Origin: Paraspadella gotoi
Taxonomy: Eukaryota; Chaetognatha
NCBI GenBank assembly: GCA_051294375.1
Contig: CM119270.1
Coordinates: 21,349,391-21,413,390 of the forward strand
Reading direction: 5' to 3'
Length of the DNA: 64,000 nucleotides
The position numbers and the translations under genes were made by a program. Below the pieces are notes generated by a model, which searched no databases, was not told the DNA's origin, and saw only the letters and a list, made by a program, of their open reading frames with translations. This document shows positions 48,016-59,955 of this stretch, piece by piece (position 1 is the stretch's first letter; every line of letters starts with the position of its first letter).

Positions 48016-50075
48016 TCACGTCGCCGTGATCAAACACGCCACGCAGATCCTCTTAGTGGCGCTGGTCATAACGCACTCGTCGTGAGCGTAGAGGGCGCCG
48101 CATTTGACGCAAGAGATGGTGCCACGCCCACTTCCGGCGGGCGACGTTCGACCCGGATGCGAAGAAGGCGCCGGGCCCGCTGAAGCCGGCGGCGCCAGCG
48201 GCGGCGGCGGCGGAAAACGCGGTCGACCGGCGACGGCGATGGGCGGTAGGAAGGAAATGCGTCCGACCATCGAAGTCAGGGGCGTCGGCGGCGTTCCCGG
48301 CGCCGGTCCATTCGCCGCCGGCGTCATTTTCGTTGCTCTCGGTGACTTGAATCGATCCTCAGCGAGTGGCGCCTTTCCGTCCGGCGTAGAATGGGAAGAT
48401 TTTCCGGCAGCAGCAGCGGCAGCAGCAACGGCGGAGCGATCGTTGGGCGCCCATCGAAGATCGGCGGCGCCACGCGGACCAGTCGGCGCGGCCCTGTGTG
48501 TCAGCGGCGCCCGTTGGAGGTCGAAAGCATCGTGGGTCGAGATCGACTGAGGCGGCGTCGAATGAGCGAGTTTAGCGGCGCCGGAAATGACGCCGGCCGA
48601 TTGCGCGTCGCCGAGAGAGTTGCACGACGCCGGTCCTGACCCGGTGGGCGTCGGCGGCGTCGCGTGGGTCAGCATCGACACCAGCTGCTTCGCCTGTGCC
48701 TCCACTTGGGCGTCGTTCAGCGCCGAAGCCGCTGTAGCAGTTCCAGTAGCTGCAGCAGACGACGCAGCAGACGACCCCGACTGACGAGATTTGTTTCCGG
48801 CAACGGAAAACTTGGATGTCGGTCTCTGATTGTCGGTCACGACTCCGACCACGCCGTGGAGAAAGTCGGCCTTTGACGACGCCGCCGCCACCGCCGCCAC
48901 CGCAGGAGAACTCGACGCCGGATGCTGCAGACCGATTTGCTGCAAATTGATTTGCTGATAACGAATTTGCTCTTGAATCTTTCTCTCCAGTTCTTTTTGC
49001 TGCATCTGAATCTTTCGCAGCTCGAGTTCCAGCGGCGACAAGTGCGAAGGCTGCGTCGTTGGGTGTGGCTGCTGCTGCTGTTGCTGAGGACGCGGCCGCT
49101 GCTGCTTCTTCGACGGTGGATCGGATTGTTTGTTGTTGCCAGGCGACGGAAGAGGAGAGACGCGGCGAGAGAAGTGAGAGGATTTCTCGTGGTTAGTGGT
49201 CGTCGTCGTCGTCGTCGCCGTTGGGTCCGGCCGCTGGAGAGACTGATGGAGTTGATGTTGCTGCGGTTGGAGATTGTGATGGGGCTGGTGACGCTTGTAG
49301 GTCGTTGATGGGAAGCGAGTGTCCTTTAATGAGGACGGAAAGGGAACATCCTCTGGGGGACAACCTGAGCGGAGAGGGAGAGGGGGAGAGGGGGTGGGGG
49401 TGGAAGGACGGTTGAATGAGGGAAGATTCTCGATATTGTCCAATTTCATACAAGCAAATATGGTTTAAGACTTTTCAATCAAATATTATCAAAAATATGT
49501 ATATTCTTGATGTCTTAACGTTGTCATTACTAACGAATTAACTGACAAATTGAAGATAATCAAATTCTTTTAAACACCAGAAACATTTAAACACATCTAG
49601 AAGGTGAAATTCAGTCAATTCAAGGAGACAAAAGTGATACAGAAGTAAATGTACGAAGTAGTTAGATTGTAAGTGCAAGAAAGTAGAAAATGTAACAATT
49701 CCACACTATTCTAAGTCTGTAGAAAACCTTTATGTTGTATATTAACTATTAACTTTATCAATCATAATCGCCATCATCATCATTATTAACTATTAACTAT
49801 TAACTTTATCAATCATAATCGCCATCATCATCATTATTAGTAGCAGTACGTGATGTCGGGAGTCGCGACAGAGAAACGCCCTCCTCACACGGGTTCGGTC
49901 CGGGGACAATTTCCTGCAGTAGCAGCTGCTGCAGCCGCGGCAGATGCTGACTCTTAGCAGATGCAGCATCGGGCAGATACTGACTCTTAGCAGATGCAGC
50001 ATCGGGCAGATGCCGACTTTTGGCCTTCGACCCGAGTGCGTCGAGTGGTGTTAATGGTGTAGGTGCTCGGGATAG
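48016..50075 (-). CDS. Asx: Asx exons 9 and 10, repeat segment and C-terminal PHD-like finger
   Basis: Exon 9 (49850-50075) contains an 11-residue tandem repeat, [10 protein letters not shown] plus Y or H, twice, then [19 protein letters not shown]. It ends at ATCAC|GTACTG in phase 1. Exon 10 (48016-49364) starts after a long C/T tract and CTCAG and reads [14 protein letters not shown]. It has a Gln-rich helix ([16 protein letters not shown]) and ends [25 protein letters not shown] and TGA. Only three zinc-ligand pairs are visible: CVKC, H-D-E-C and CVAC. The ATG at 49449 is inside the intron under this model. Confidence 0.88.
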
Positions 50076-50099
50076 CTGGAGTGGAAAAGGAAAAGAGAG

Positions 50100-50173
<74 letters not shown>

Positions 50174-53100
50174 GCGTTATGAGAAAAAAGTTGTGTCAAA
50201 GAAAGAGTGATCGAATAAAAAAAAACTAAACTGCTTTTTTTTTCGACCACCCAGAAACCGGAATAATAAAATAAACATTTTAAATTTAATTTAACAATAC
50301 CAATTTTTTTTCTTTAATAAACTTTTTACAAAAAAAAAAAGTTAAAAAAAAGTTATAGAAAATAAGGAAACAAAAAGAGTGCTATTTATAGGTCTACGTA
50401 AGAAGTTGTTCACTTGGAAAAAAATTCATGCAAAAAAGAAACAAAAAAAAGTGAGTAAGATCTAAAAATCCGAATCACCATGACAACCAAGATAAACAAA
50501 AAACAAACTTACGTCGTCTCCGGATCGAGAGACGGAGCGACTTTTAACGTCGCTCAATTTGTTGGCCAACGACGACGACGACGACGACGACGAAGCGTCC
50601 TCGCGCTTCGTTCTCGTTCCTTCGCCGTCGCCGTCCGACTTCGGCGTCCGCTGCTGTAACTGCTGTAGCTGCTGAAGTTGCTGCAGCTGCTTGAGCGCCG
50701 CTATCGCAGGAAGGCCGTCCCTCGAAGATTCCTCCTCGACGCCGTAAGTCGCACCGTCCGGCGCTGAGACGCCGTGACGAGACGCCGGGGCGCCGCCGGA
50801 GGCAGCCGGGCTGGAACGCGGCCCCAGCGGGGAGAGAGAGGGCGTGCCGTGCAAGGCGTGGACGGGGGTGAGAGACGGGGCGGTCGGAGTGCAGTTGATC
50901 GAAGGAGGTGAAGAGAGAGAGTGATCGCGAGAGAGAAAAGGAACTGGGGATCGATGCGGAGTCGTCGGTTGAGCCGACAAAGGAAACGAACCCGGTCGAT
51001 GCTGCATAGGGTGATGTTGCTGCGGCTGCAATGGCTGTTGCGGCAGCTGTAGTGGCGGGCTAAGCAGGGAAGAGTTGGGACTCAGCAGCGACAGAGCAGA
51101 GTTGCTGCGCGGCAGCTGCGGGCTGGGGAAGGAAGGGGAGGAGTGGTAGGAGTTGTTGGCTGAGGAGGAAGAGTGACCAGAGAATTTGAGGGGAGGGTGA
51201 TGGAGAGAATGATGGAGAGGATGATGGGGAGGATGATGATGATGATGTTGAAGCGTCGGAGGAATCGGCGACGTTTTTGAATGCAAGTTGCTCGGACTCA
51301 CGACGCCGAAGTTTGGCGGCGTCGTGGGCGGCTCCACCGCCAATCCCTGTAGCTGCGTCGGCGGCGTCGACGGCTTCATCGTCTTGCCGACGAAATTGGC
51401 GCCGAGTTGGGCGACGGTCTGAAGGAGACTGGACGAGGGAGTTGAGAGGGAGGGACGGAGGAGAGAAGGTTGATGAGAGAAGGGAGACGAGGAAGGATGA
51501 GGAGGAAGAGGAGGAGGAAGATGAGGAGGAGGAGGATAGGGAGAGAGGTTAGGAGAGAGTTGAGCCACGCCCCTCGCCTCCAGCGCCTGCAGAGTCTTGG
51601 CGTGGGCGGCTGCGGCGGCGGAAGTTCGCAGAAGAGCGGATTCCAGCTGCAGGTCGGGCAGCGGCGACCGCGCGCTCGGCGGAGCAGCGGGAAAGTTTTT
51701 CGACGCTGGAGGAATGATGTGAGATCGTCCCGTCTTGTGGCCGATGAGGTGAGGAGGAGGAGGAAGAGGAGGAGAGTAGAGGTCGGAAGAGGAGGAAGAA
51801 GAGGAGCCAGAGGAAGAGGAGGAGGAGGGGAGAGGAGGAGGATTCCAGGTGCCGAGAGATCGAGGTGGATTCGCCGGAAGAGGAACCGAACAAAAGGACG
51901 CGTCGCCGGACGATGACGCCGAGACGCCGCCGCCGCCGCCGCTGCGACCACCGCCGGTTTTGCGGCTCTGAGCCTGAATCTGCTGCTGCACTTGCTGCTG
52001 CAGCAGCTGATGATGCTTCTGGAATTGAGGCTGCTGCTGGATATGAGTGAAGGGGCTGCCCTGAGGAAGGACCGAGGGCTGAGGATCGGGCAGACCAAAG
52101 GAACGGGGATCCTGAGGAAAAGGAAAGAGAGACAGAGGCGATCGGTCATTGGGGGCGGGCAAGGGAGCGCCGGGAACGCCGGGAACGTCGGGAGCGCCGG
52201 GCATGGGGAGCGACGGTCGGCCGAGAAGATTACGGGCTGAAGTCGGCGGCGCGGACGGCGCCAACGACGAAGGCGGCCAAAAGCCAAGATCGGCGCCATC
52301 GACCTCCTCGACGCCGCGAGTTGGTTTTCTAACGGCGTCGTCGACGAGGCGTTTTGGCGCCGGTTTTGATCCAAGCGGCGACTTTTTTCGCTTTCCTTTG
52401 ACGTCATCCACTTCGCCATCCGCTCCCCTCATCGGCGCCAAAGCGATGGTCGACGCTTCGGACGGGATCTCGCCCGGTTCCAACTGGTACTGAGGCTCCA
52501 TCCCGGCGGGGATCTTGTCGGAGAACGACGCCGCCCGACTTGGGGATACCGGTTTGGAGATGGTGGACTGGAGCGGCAGGGAGGTTGAGATGGCGCCGGA
52601 AGTGGAAATGACGGTGATGGCGCTTAACTCGTTAGCCGGACGAGGATTGTTAAGCAACGCGAGTTTCTCGAAGGGTCTCAAGTTGAGCGGACGACCCGGT
52701 TGAGAGAGAGTGGCGAGATGGCGCTTGAGTGATTCTTCGACGAAGGGTTGCGGAGAAGTGGAAGCGGAGGCTGAGGCGAATGATGGTGCCAAAGGTTCCG
52801 CATCTAATGTCGTCGCGTCGAAGCTTTTTCTCTTCGAGATGTCGTTGTTTTCTCCGGCATTATTATCTCTTTCAGAGCAAGTTTCTTCCACAGCATCTTT
52901 TTCTCCAGCAGAGACGTTTTCTCCAGCAGCATCTTTGGGAATCTGACTCGACTTTTCTGTTTTTTCTCTCAGGCGACGGGACACGAGTTCGAGCGGAGAT
53001 GGATTCCAATCCATTTCATTAGATTTATTTCTGGCGTCAAAGATTTCCGAGTTAAACGACCCAGGGCCGCTTTTCTTTGAGTCTTTGTCACAGGCGTCCA

Positions 53101-56100
53101 GTTTCCCGGCGTCGTTGGAATTACTTTGAAGGGCGCCAGAGCGAATCCCGTCGTCGAGCGATCGACGCGGCGTCGATTTCCCCCAAGATTCGACGGATTT
53201 GATCGCCGCCGACGCCGCTTCGCCCAACTCGTCCCTCTTAGACAGTGGCGGCGTCGCGGAACCGGCGTTCTTTTTTGCCGGCGTTGAAAATCGCGCCGAC
53301 GCTAACCCGTTGGCTGAAAACTTGATCTTCAGAGGCTGAATACGTTGGTGATCTTCGTACTGTTGCGATTTTAGCTGATGCTCAGCCGGCTGTTGTGAAT
53401 CGGGAAGTTGCTTTGGCTGGGAGTCTGTCAAAGATGGAGAAGACGACGCGATGGGGGACTTGGCCGCTAGGGGAGCCGACGATGTTAACGAGGAAGACGA
53501 CGGCGACGGAACCGACGACGACGACACCAACGACGACGACTGCGCCCTCTTCATTTTGATTTGTTCTTTTATTTGCGCCAAAGTTCGAGTTCCACTTGCG
53601 GATTTTTTCGATGACGAATTCTTGTGCGCCTGAAGAAATGATTTGATTGGGATAATAAATCAAGGGATTTGTATGAAATTAGTACAACAAATATAAGTAT
53701 TTATTAATTTATTTATTTATTTATTTATTAACCATTAGTCGCTATATCTTGCCCCCTTTCCGACTCGAAGGCCGATCAACGCAACCGTTACCTTGGCGAC
53801 AGCCTTGTTGAGTTGAATCTTCAGTGTGGTCGGACTCGTCCTGATGACCTGCAACGGCTGGTTCTTCAGCAGCAGCCCGCTCATCTTTTGCTGCTGCGAC
53901 GCCGCGGCCTCCAGCTGCTCGGATTTGACGCTGGGAGACGACGCCGCCGACGCCGTCACGATCGCGTTGACTTTTAAGGCGTCATCGTCGTCGTCTTCGT
54001 CGTCGCGCCGACTTTCGTCGTTATCATCGTCGGTGACGGGTTCCGGCGACGACGATTCGGTCTCCGAATCGCTCGTTTCTCTCGACGCCCTCGTCGCCGC
54101 TTCGACGCGGGCCTGCGCCGCCTGCAGCTGAGATTCCAGCTGCGCCTTAAGCACCGCCAGCGTCTTTCCGCTGCAGCGCCGCGTGGGCGGAGCGGAGGAT
54201 TGCGGCACGTCGGCGAAGGAAGAGGGCGAGGCGGCGGGCGAAGCGGTGGGCGACGCCATCTTGAAAGTCTTTGGCGGCGTAGAGTCGCTGCAGAAGGAAA
54301 AGACATCATCGGCGTCGTCCGACTTTCGTTTCGGCGTCGACGGAAGGCGGCTTCGAAAGTCGGCGTCGTCGAAACCGATCGTCGCCGGCGGCGTTGGCGT
54401 CGACGAGGCGGTTGGCGCCGGAGATTCGTGTTGCGCCATCTCCGTTTCGTAGTCTTCGTCGTCGGCGTCGTTTTCGTCGTCGTCGTCGGCGCGATCGTCG
54501 ACGAATTCGAAGGCGTCGACACCGCTCGTTCTTCCGGCGTCTTTCGTCAAACCGGCGTCGAGACGAGACGAAATGCGGCGTCGTTTGAGACGTTCTTCCA
54601 AAGAGGACGCTACCGGAGCCGGTTCTGTCGGCGTCAATGAATGCGAAGATAGTTGAGGCGGCGACGTCTCGAACGCCGCCGACGACGAGGCGCGAGAGGA
54701 TCCGCGCCGCGGCGCCGGCGATGAAGACGTCGCCGGTTTGGGCCGAGGAGCGCCGGTGGCGGACACGGCGGCGGGAGGAGGTAGATGAGCGGCGGCGGAG
54801 GAGGAGGAAGAAGAGGAAGCGGTGACGACGATGCAAGGAGGCGGAGTGGAAGTGGCGGAGGAAGAAGAAAAGAAAGGAGATCCGCCGAGAAGAAGCGAAG
54901 TGGAGGAAAGGAGATCGGGAGGCGCCGGCGACGACGATGACAACGACGATGGAGAGGGCGCGACGACGTTGATGGATTTCTGTCGATTGGGGGAGGAAGA
55001 GGAGGGAAAGTCGGGAGCCTCTGTCTTGCAGAGAGGGAGAAGAGCAGGTTTAGAGGGAGAGGAAGAAGAGAGAGGAAGAGAGGATTTGGTCGATGCGTCC
55101 GTCGTTGCCTTGACGACCGGTTCCGCTTCTTCCTTCACTTCCTCCACTTCTCGCTTGACAACGGGCGTCGCCGCGGCAGCGGCAGCGGCCGCCACGCCGA
55201 CTTCCTTCTTTCTCTCCATCTTGTGCTGCAGCACGAGTTGCTGCAAGGCGTGCCGCGTCGCCGCGCGACTGGTGCGGCTGGTTCCGCGGCGGAAGGGCGG
55301 AAGAGTGCCGGTCGAAGCGGCGGCCGCTGCCGCGGCGACGCCGGGTACGCCGTTGGCGGCGGTGGCGCCGATCCCTTGCGTTCCCATCAGCGCCTTGATT
55401 CCCCAAACGGGTTCGAAGTTCCGGAGTTTCCAGGGATCCATGAGTCTCTTCTCTCTCTCCTCCTCCGATCGAAGACGAGTCTGCATCTCCGGCGTGAACT
55501 CGCCCTCTCTCAAGCGCTCCTTCCACTCGACGAGCGCTTTGGCGAAGAACTCGTTATTGAGGGCGGCGGAGTTGAGGCGGGGGGCGGTAGGGGTCGAAGG
55601 GGGTGGAGGGTTGGAGGAGGAAGAAGAGGAGGAGAGGGGGGAAGAGACAGAGTCGCATTCGGGAAGGAATTTTAAGAGTTTTTGTTGATAGGAAATAGGG
55701 AGGCTGTTGAAAGGGGAAATATTGATAAATATTATTAAAAAAAAAAAATTAATTAAAGAATAAACAGTAATCTACACTCTTAATTACTTTTTTTTTCTTT
55801 TTCTGAAAAAAAAAATATCGTAACATTGATTTAACAGATAAGAAAGATAAAAAGTAATTAACTAATTATTAAAATGAATTCAATTTTCACTCCATTGTAA
55901 GTTATTCTAATTGTCAGTTACTAATAAAAATAGCCATCACTTAAAAACTAGACCCCTCCATGAATAAATAAACATATTATACAATAAAACAATCAGCCAA
56001 TCAACGGAAGCAATCAATCAAAAACGGACCTAGCAAAGGTGTGCTTGTTGATCAACGTCCTCAAATTCGTCTTGACGAGGATCGAGTCTTGACTCTCGAC

Positions 56101-59100
56101 GTCGACGAACCCCGCCCGCGTCTGCGTCAACTGCTCCGCCGACGATAGACGCTTCGAGCCACGCCCACTTTTGGCGTTGCGTAAATGATGAGCGCCGAGA
56201 CCGCGGGCGGCGCCACCGACGCCGACCGGGAGGGCGTTGGCGAGAATGTCGCGGAGGAAAGCGCGCTGTTGCGAGGGCGATGGGGAGCGCTCTTGCGAGG
56301 CGGCGCGATCCGGAGTGGACGAGGCGGTGGAAGGGGTGTGGTTGGAATGGGATCGAGTCGAGGCGGCCACGGCGGCGGAGGTCGAGGAGGAGCCGGACTT
56401 GGAGGCGGCGGAAGCGGCGGCGACGGCGGCCGCGGCTTCGGCAGCGGCCGCTTTGGCGGCGGCAGCGGCTGCCGCGGCCGCCGCTGCGGCGATACGGCCG
56501 CTGCAGCGGGTGGTGGGTTGAACGCCTGTTTTATAAGATAACAAAAAGGAACTTAGTAAAAATAAAACTAATGTACAAACTAAAACACACTTACAATTAC
56601 AATCATCGTTTCCTTAACTTTCTCTACTTCCTCGAAACTTACCTTTCTCCTCCTCCGCCTTCTTCTTCCCCTCCTCCTCCTCTTCCTCATTCATCCTCTT
56701 CCTCTTCTTCACTTGTTGTCTCATCGCTTCTTTCACCGCGCGTTTGCAATGAGACGAATTCAACGACGAGGGCGCCGGTCGACGAGACGCCGTTCGCTTA
56801 TTGGCGCCCTCGGGTGACGATCTAGCCTCGCCGGCGCCGCGCGAGTTCGTTTTGGCGCCGGAAGAGGACGAGGAGGCGCTGGAAACGGCGCCGGTGCCGC
56901 TTCCGTTGACACCGCCGTGAATGGTGACGTCGGGATCGAGACCCGAAGTCACTAGTTCCACGATGCGGCGCCCGTTGTTGTTGTTGTTGTTGTTGTGATT
57001 TCTGTTGTTGTTGTTCGACGCGAGAATCATGAGCGCCGTTGGTCGAAAAGGCGCCGGAGTTGACGCCGTTAGAATTAACGGCGTCGGTTTTAATTTTGTG
57101 AGTCGAACTGGGGGTAGAACCGATTGTCGAACTGGCGGTCGAAAAAGTCGAACTGGCGGTCGGAGTTGTCGAATTGACGGTCGAGTTTGGTGTCGTATTC
57201 GCAGTCGAGTTGGCAGTGAGAGCAACGGACGATTCACAGTTAGAGATGGCGGCGTCGGCGGCGTCATTTTCGGCGTCAACGGACGACCCCGATTCCACCT
57301 CTGGCATCAGTTGTTTAGTTGTGGTGGAATCGACGGGCTTGTAGTCTGATATGAAGTTGGTAATGGTATAATAAATATAAAAATTATCCATACATTTAAT
57401 AAGTTTGCTATCTTGCCTCTGACTTTAGACAATCGACGAGAGTTTAAGGCCTCAATTTAATTTACAAGATAATGACAATGAGGAACCGTACAAGCTTTCA
57501 AACAAGACTCACAATCTAGTTAATTGTTTATTATTTTATTATTTATTTATTCTTTTATTCCGCAGAACATTGCTTCCATTTCAATGAAGTGGTTTAAAAA
57601 AAATGCTCATTTGTACAAAACGAGCTTCCCATTGAGGGAATACTTTATCGTACTCGCACTAGTATCAAAATACAAGGAGCTAATCGTAATGAAATTATCC
57701 AATTAGTTCAATTTAACATTTTAATTTTTAAACAACAATCCACAACTAAAAAAAAAAAAATCTCTAACCTTTGGTTTCTTTTCTCTCCGAGCTCGTCTCT
57801 CTTTTCTCGCTTCCTTCCTTTCCTCTTTCCTTTCTTCTCTCCTTTCCTCCCTTCTCCTTCTTCCTCTCTTCCTCCATCGCTTCCTCCTCCTCTTCCTCCT
57901 CCTCCTCATCCCCTTCGGAGAAGTTGTCTCCCTCGGTGAGGCAGGCGGAGGAAATGTGGGAGATGCCCGATTCGGAGGCTGTAATTGGGGGGGGGAGGGG
58001 GAGAGGAGGGGGGGGAGGGAGGGGGAGAGGGGGGAGAGGGGGGGAGAGGGGAGAGAGAGGAAGAGGAGAGAAGAAAAGTGAAAAAAAAAAGAGAAAATAG
58101 GAATGAAAAGAGCGGAAAAGAGCGGGAAAGAGAGAATGGGAGAATGGGAGAATGAGAGAATGGGAGAATGGGAGAAATAAATAATCGCGATGAGAAAATC
58201 GCGTTTTGAGCGCAAAAGGCGATACTGTGGACGCAACAAGTTTCAGAGGAAGAATGATAAGAAAGATAAGAAAGATAATAACATATCTTCGTTGTCATAG
58301 AAACGCAAAGATGAAGCCATAATAAATATTTTTTTCTCATAATTTTTTTAAAGATTAATCATGAAAAAAAAGAGGGAACAGTAAATTTATTGACGATGAT
58401 ATTTTTATATATATGTTTAGAATATAATAGCATATTAGAATACGCGACACAATAGTACCAAGTACATATATTACAAAATAAATATGTAAATGGAATCCCT
58501 TCCGCTCACCCGCGTCGCCGATCGACGACGACGACGACGACGACGACGACAGCCACAGATGATCCGACTCTTCCGTCGGTGACCCGTCGCGTCCGCCGCC
58601 CAGCATATGCCGCCCATCCCGCCCGCCGCCCAGCAGGTGCCGCTCGCCCAGCAGGTGCGAGGAGATGTCGCACTTGAGGCCGTAGATGCCCATTCGGCCG
58701 GAGACTTTGTAGAAGACGCCGTCGTCGCCCCTCGAGTTGGCGTGAAGGGCCGAGTTGAGAACGGAGAGGGGGCTCGTGCCGCTGGAGGTTGAAGTGGGGT
58801 GTTAAAGGGGTGGAGAGGGGGTTGAAAGGGTGTTGATGGGATGGAGAGGGGTGTAGAAGGGGTGGAGGGGGAGGTTGAAGGGGTGGAGGTGGGTGTTGAA
58901 GGGATGGAGAGGGATGTGGAGGGGTGGAGGGGGAAGTTAAAGGGGTTAGGAGGGTGTTGAAGGGGTGGAGGTGGGTGTTGAAGGGGTGTTGATGGGATGG
59001 AGAGGGGTGTAGAAGGGGTTAGAGGATGATGTTAAAGGGGTGAGGGCGGTGAAGATGGGTGATATTTGTGGAAGTGGTGATGGAGATGGGGTGGACATGA

Positions 59101-59955
59101 AAGTGGAGGAGGAAAATTAAGTAAGAATAATGTTAAAAATATATTTTTATGCTTAAATTGTGAATGAAAGTTCTATTATCACAAATCAAGAATAAAGGTT
59201 TTATTCTGTCTCTCATGGATACGAAAAATACTTTATCGTTTCTCTAGATTTTAGAAAAGTCAGTGAGTTAAACGTTCAACGAAAAAAAAACAAAAAAACT
59301 ATTGTTAATTTTTTTAGCATCAGGATTAATTTTCGTTGTTTCTTGAGAATTTTTGCACAAATGCAACAAATTAGGTTTTACTACTTTAAAAATAACAACA
59401 TCAAAGAGCTATTCTAAAAGCCCACAATCATAGCGTCAACAACATCAATTAAATCTTTTTCCACATCATCTTTACAACATCAGTCTTTACTTACTTGAGC
59501 TCCTTGAGATTTTCCCTTTGAATGACTTTCATGATTTCTTTGTAGCTCATTGGCTGCTTGGGATACATCTCCAGCACCTAAAAGAAGAGAGACGTTAAAT
59601 CCAATTGGCTAAGTAATAAAATGTGTTAATTTTGATTAGGGAAATCATCCACTTTTTTTCTGACACACAAATTAAATGACTATTGACTAAAGAGACCGTT
59701 TATTGAGTAATAATGACGATTATAATGACATTAAAAGCAACTATTTCAAATCAGCTTTTGTAGTCTATAAAATTGGACAATTTTAAAATAAACCGAGCCA
59801 ATATCAATCAAATCACAATCAAAGCAAGCTCAACAAGCCAATCTTTCAACGAAATCAATCAATCAATCAATAAATCCTACCATCTTGGCCGCTTCCACCC
59901 ACGACCTTCCTTTCTTCCTCCTGTGCAATTTTTCCCTGACTGCCCCGTTCTGCAT
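48016..59955 (-). CDS. Asx: Additional sex combs (ASXL), PR-DUB cofactor
   Basis: Ten minus-strand exons with matching phases: 59881-59955, 59495-59577, 58510-58781, 57769-57978, 56643-57345, 56030-56525, 53792-55703, 50513-53629, 49850-50075, 48016-49364; about 2,813 residues. Residues about 17-90 form a HARE-HTH ([49 protein letters not shown]). Residues about 580-700 form the DEUBAD/ASXH ([45 protein letters not shown]). [11 protein letters not shown] is a conserved ASXL patch. A short PHD-like finger ends the protein. In other animals ASX binds BAP1/Calypso through DEUBAD and activates removal of H2A ubiquitin in Polycomb silencing. It is longer than the fly and human proteins because of Gln, Ser, Pro and Ala tracts. 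Exon 5 has a one-base frame break. Confidence 0.94.
49882..50430. repeat. (GA)n microsatellite in Asx intron 8
   Basis: (GA)n of about 36 units at 50098-50170 lies about 23 bases upstream of the exon 9 acceptor on the minus strand, where it reads (CT)n and can serve as polypyrimidine tract. The remainder of the intron to 50512 is AT-rich with no other feature. Confidence 0.85.
50513..53629 (-). CDS. Asx: Asx exon 8, long disordered region
   Basis: A 3,117-nt exon in phase 0 between TTCTTCAG|GCGCAC and GAC|GTAAGT. It begins with Lys/Ser-rich sequence and [16 protein letters not shown], matching the conserved ASXL RTLA-x-IK patch. It continues with more than 950 residues rich in Ser, Pro, Gln and His and no recognised domain. 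Long frames on both strands at 51376-52500 are shadows of its GC-rich codons. Confidence 0.92.
53792..56525 (-). CDS. Asx: Asx exons 6 and 7, DEUBAD domain
   Basis: Exon 6 is Ala-rich and ends with [18 protein letters not shown]. Exon 7 (1,912 nt) continues [20 protein letters not shown], a Ser/Pro insert of about 25 residues, then [20 protein letters not shown] and [17 protein letters not shown]. The NEF motif and the WKERL helix are the parts that touch BAP1/Calypso in known complexes. The rest of exon 7 is Ser/Ala/Asp-rich, probably disordered. The intron between exons 6 and 7 interrupts DEUBAD. Confidence 0.93.
56643..57345 (-). CDS. Asx: Asx exon 5 with a one-base frame break
   Basis: The exon enters in phase 1 reading [20 protein letters not shown] and a Ser/Thr/Asn-rich stretch. 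It must leave in the frame that reads [20 protein letters not shown] and QQVKKRKR with donor AAAG|GTAAGT. These frames differ by one base. The switch falls somewhere between about 57040 and 56950, where an (AAC)n repeat codes either Gln or Asn. No GT-AG intron of fitting size is visible, so a base error or a real frameshift allele is likely. Confidence 0.75.
57415..57512 (-). repeat. Dispersed repeat, copy C
   Basis: The reverse complement matches the 12225-12360 family in order: GATTGTGAGTCTTG, TTGAAAGCTTG, TCATTATCTTGTAA and GGCCTTAAA. It lies in Asx intron 4, close to the exon 5 acceptor. Confidence 0.6.
57985..58070. repeat. G-rich tract at the Asx exon 4 acceptor
   Basis: Plus-strand runs of GGGGGG and GGGAGG occupy the position of the polypyrimidine tract of the minus-strand acceptor before exon 4 (57978). 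The template strand has many G runs and could form G-quadruplexes. Confidence 0.75.
58510..59577 (-). CDS. Asx: Asx exons 2 and 3, HARE-HTH domain
   Basis: Exon 2 (59495-59577) encodes [20 protein letters not shown] and on. Exon 3 (58510-58781) completes the winged helix with [17 protein letters not shown] and then a Gly/His spacer and eight or nine Ser. HARE-HTH is a proposed DNA-binding fold. The splice sites are CTCAA|GTAAGT and CTCCAG|CGGC. The intron between them holds a G-rich minisatellite close to the exon 3 acceptor. Confidence 0.92.
58786..59060. repeat. G-rich minisatellite in Asx intron 2
   Basis: Degenerate copies of GAAGGGGTGGAGGTGGGTGTT and related words of about 20-30 bases fill the 270 bases before the exon 3 acceptor, which reads C-rich on the transcribed sense strand. 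Confidence 0.8.
59881..59955 (-). CDS. Asx: Asx exon 1, start codon and beginning of HARE-HTH
   Basis: Reads [20 protein letters not shown] and on through EAAKM to the donor ATG|GTAGGA, 25 codons, phase 0. The short basic N-terminus and SWVEAAKMV match ASXL starts, and this ATG is the one in frame with that block. Another upstream ATG near 59997 is in a different frame. Confidence 0.9.

Larger units (their letters stand above)
43037..49882. repeat. Intact copy of the 7-kb duplicated segment
   Basis: Counterpart of 35396-42511. Coding frames are intact here, and it is continuous with unique Asx sequence on its right side. One 10-N gap at 44136-44145 replaces the (CT)n tract and most of the terminal exon seen at 36635-36723. 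Confidence 0.9.

Noticed and set aside
51376-52500. Overlapping antisense gene in Asx exon 8
   Set aside because: Frames follow the GC-rich, Ser/Pro/Gln-coding composition and have no domains or splice signals of their own.
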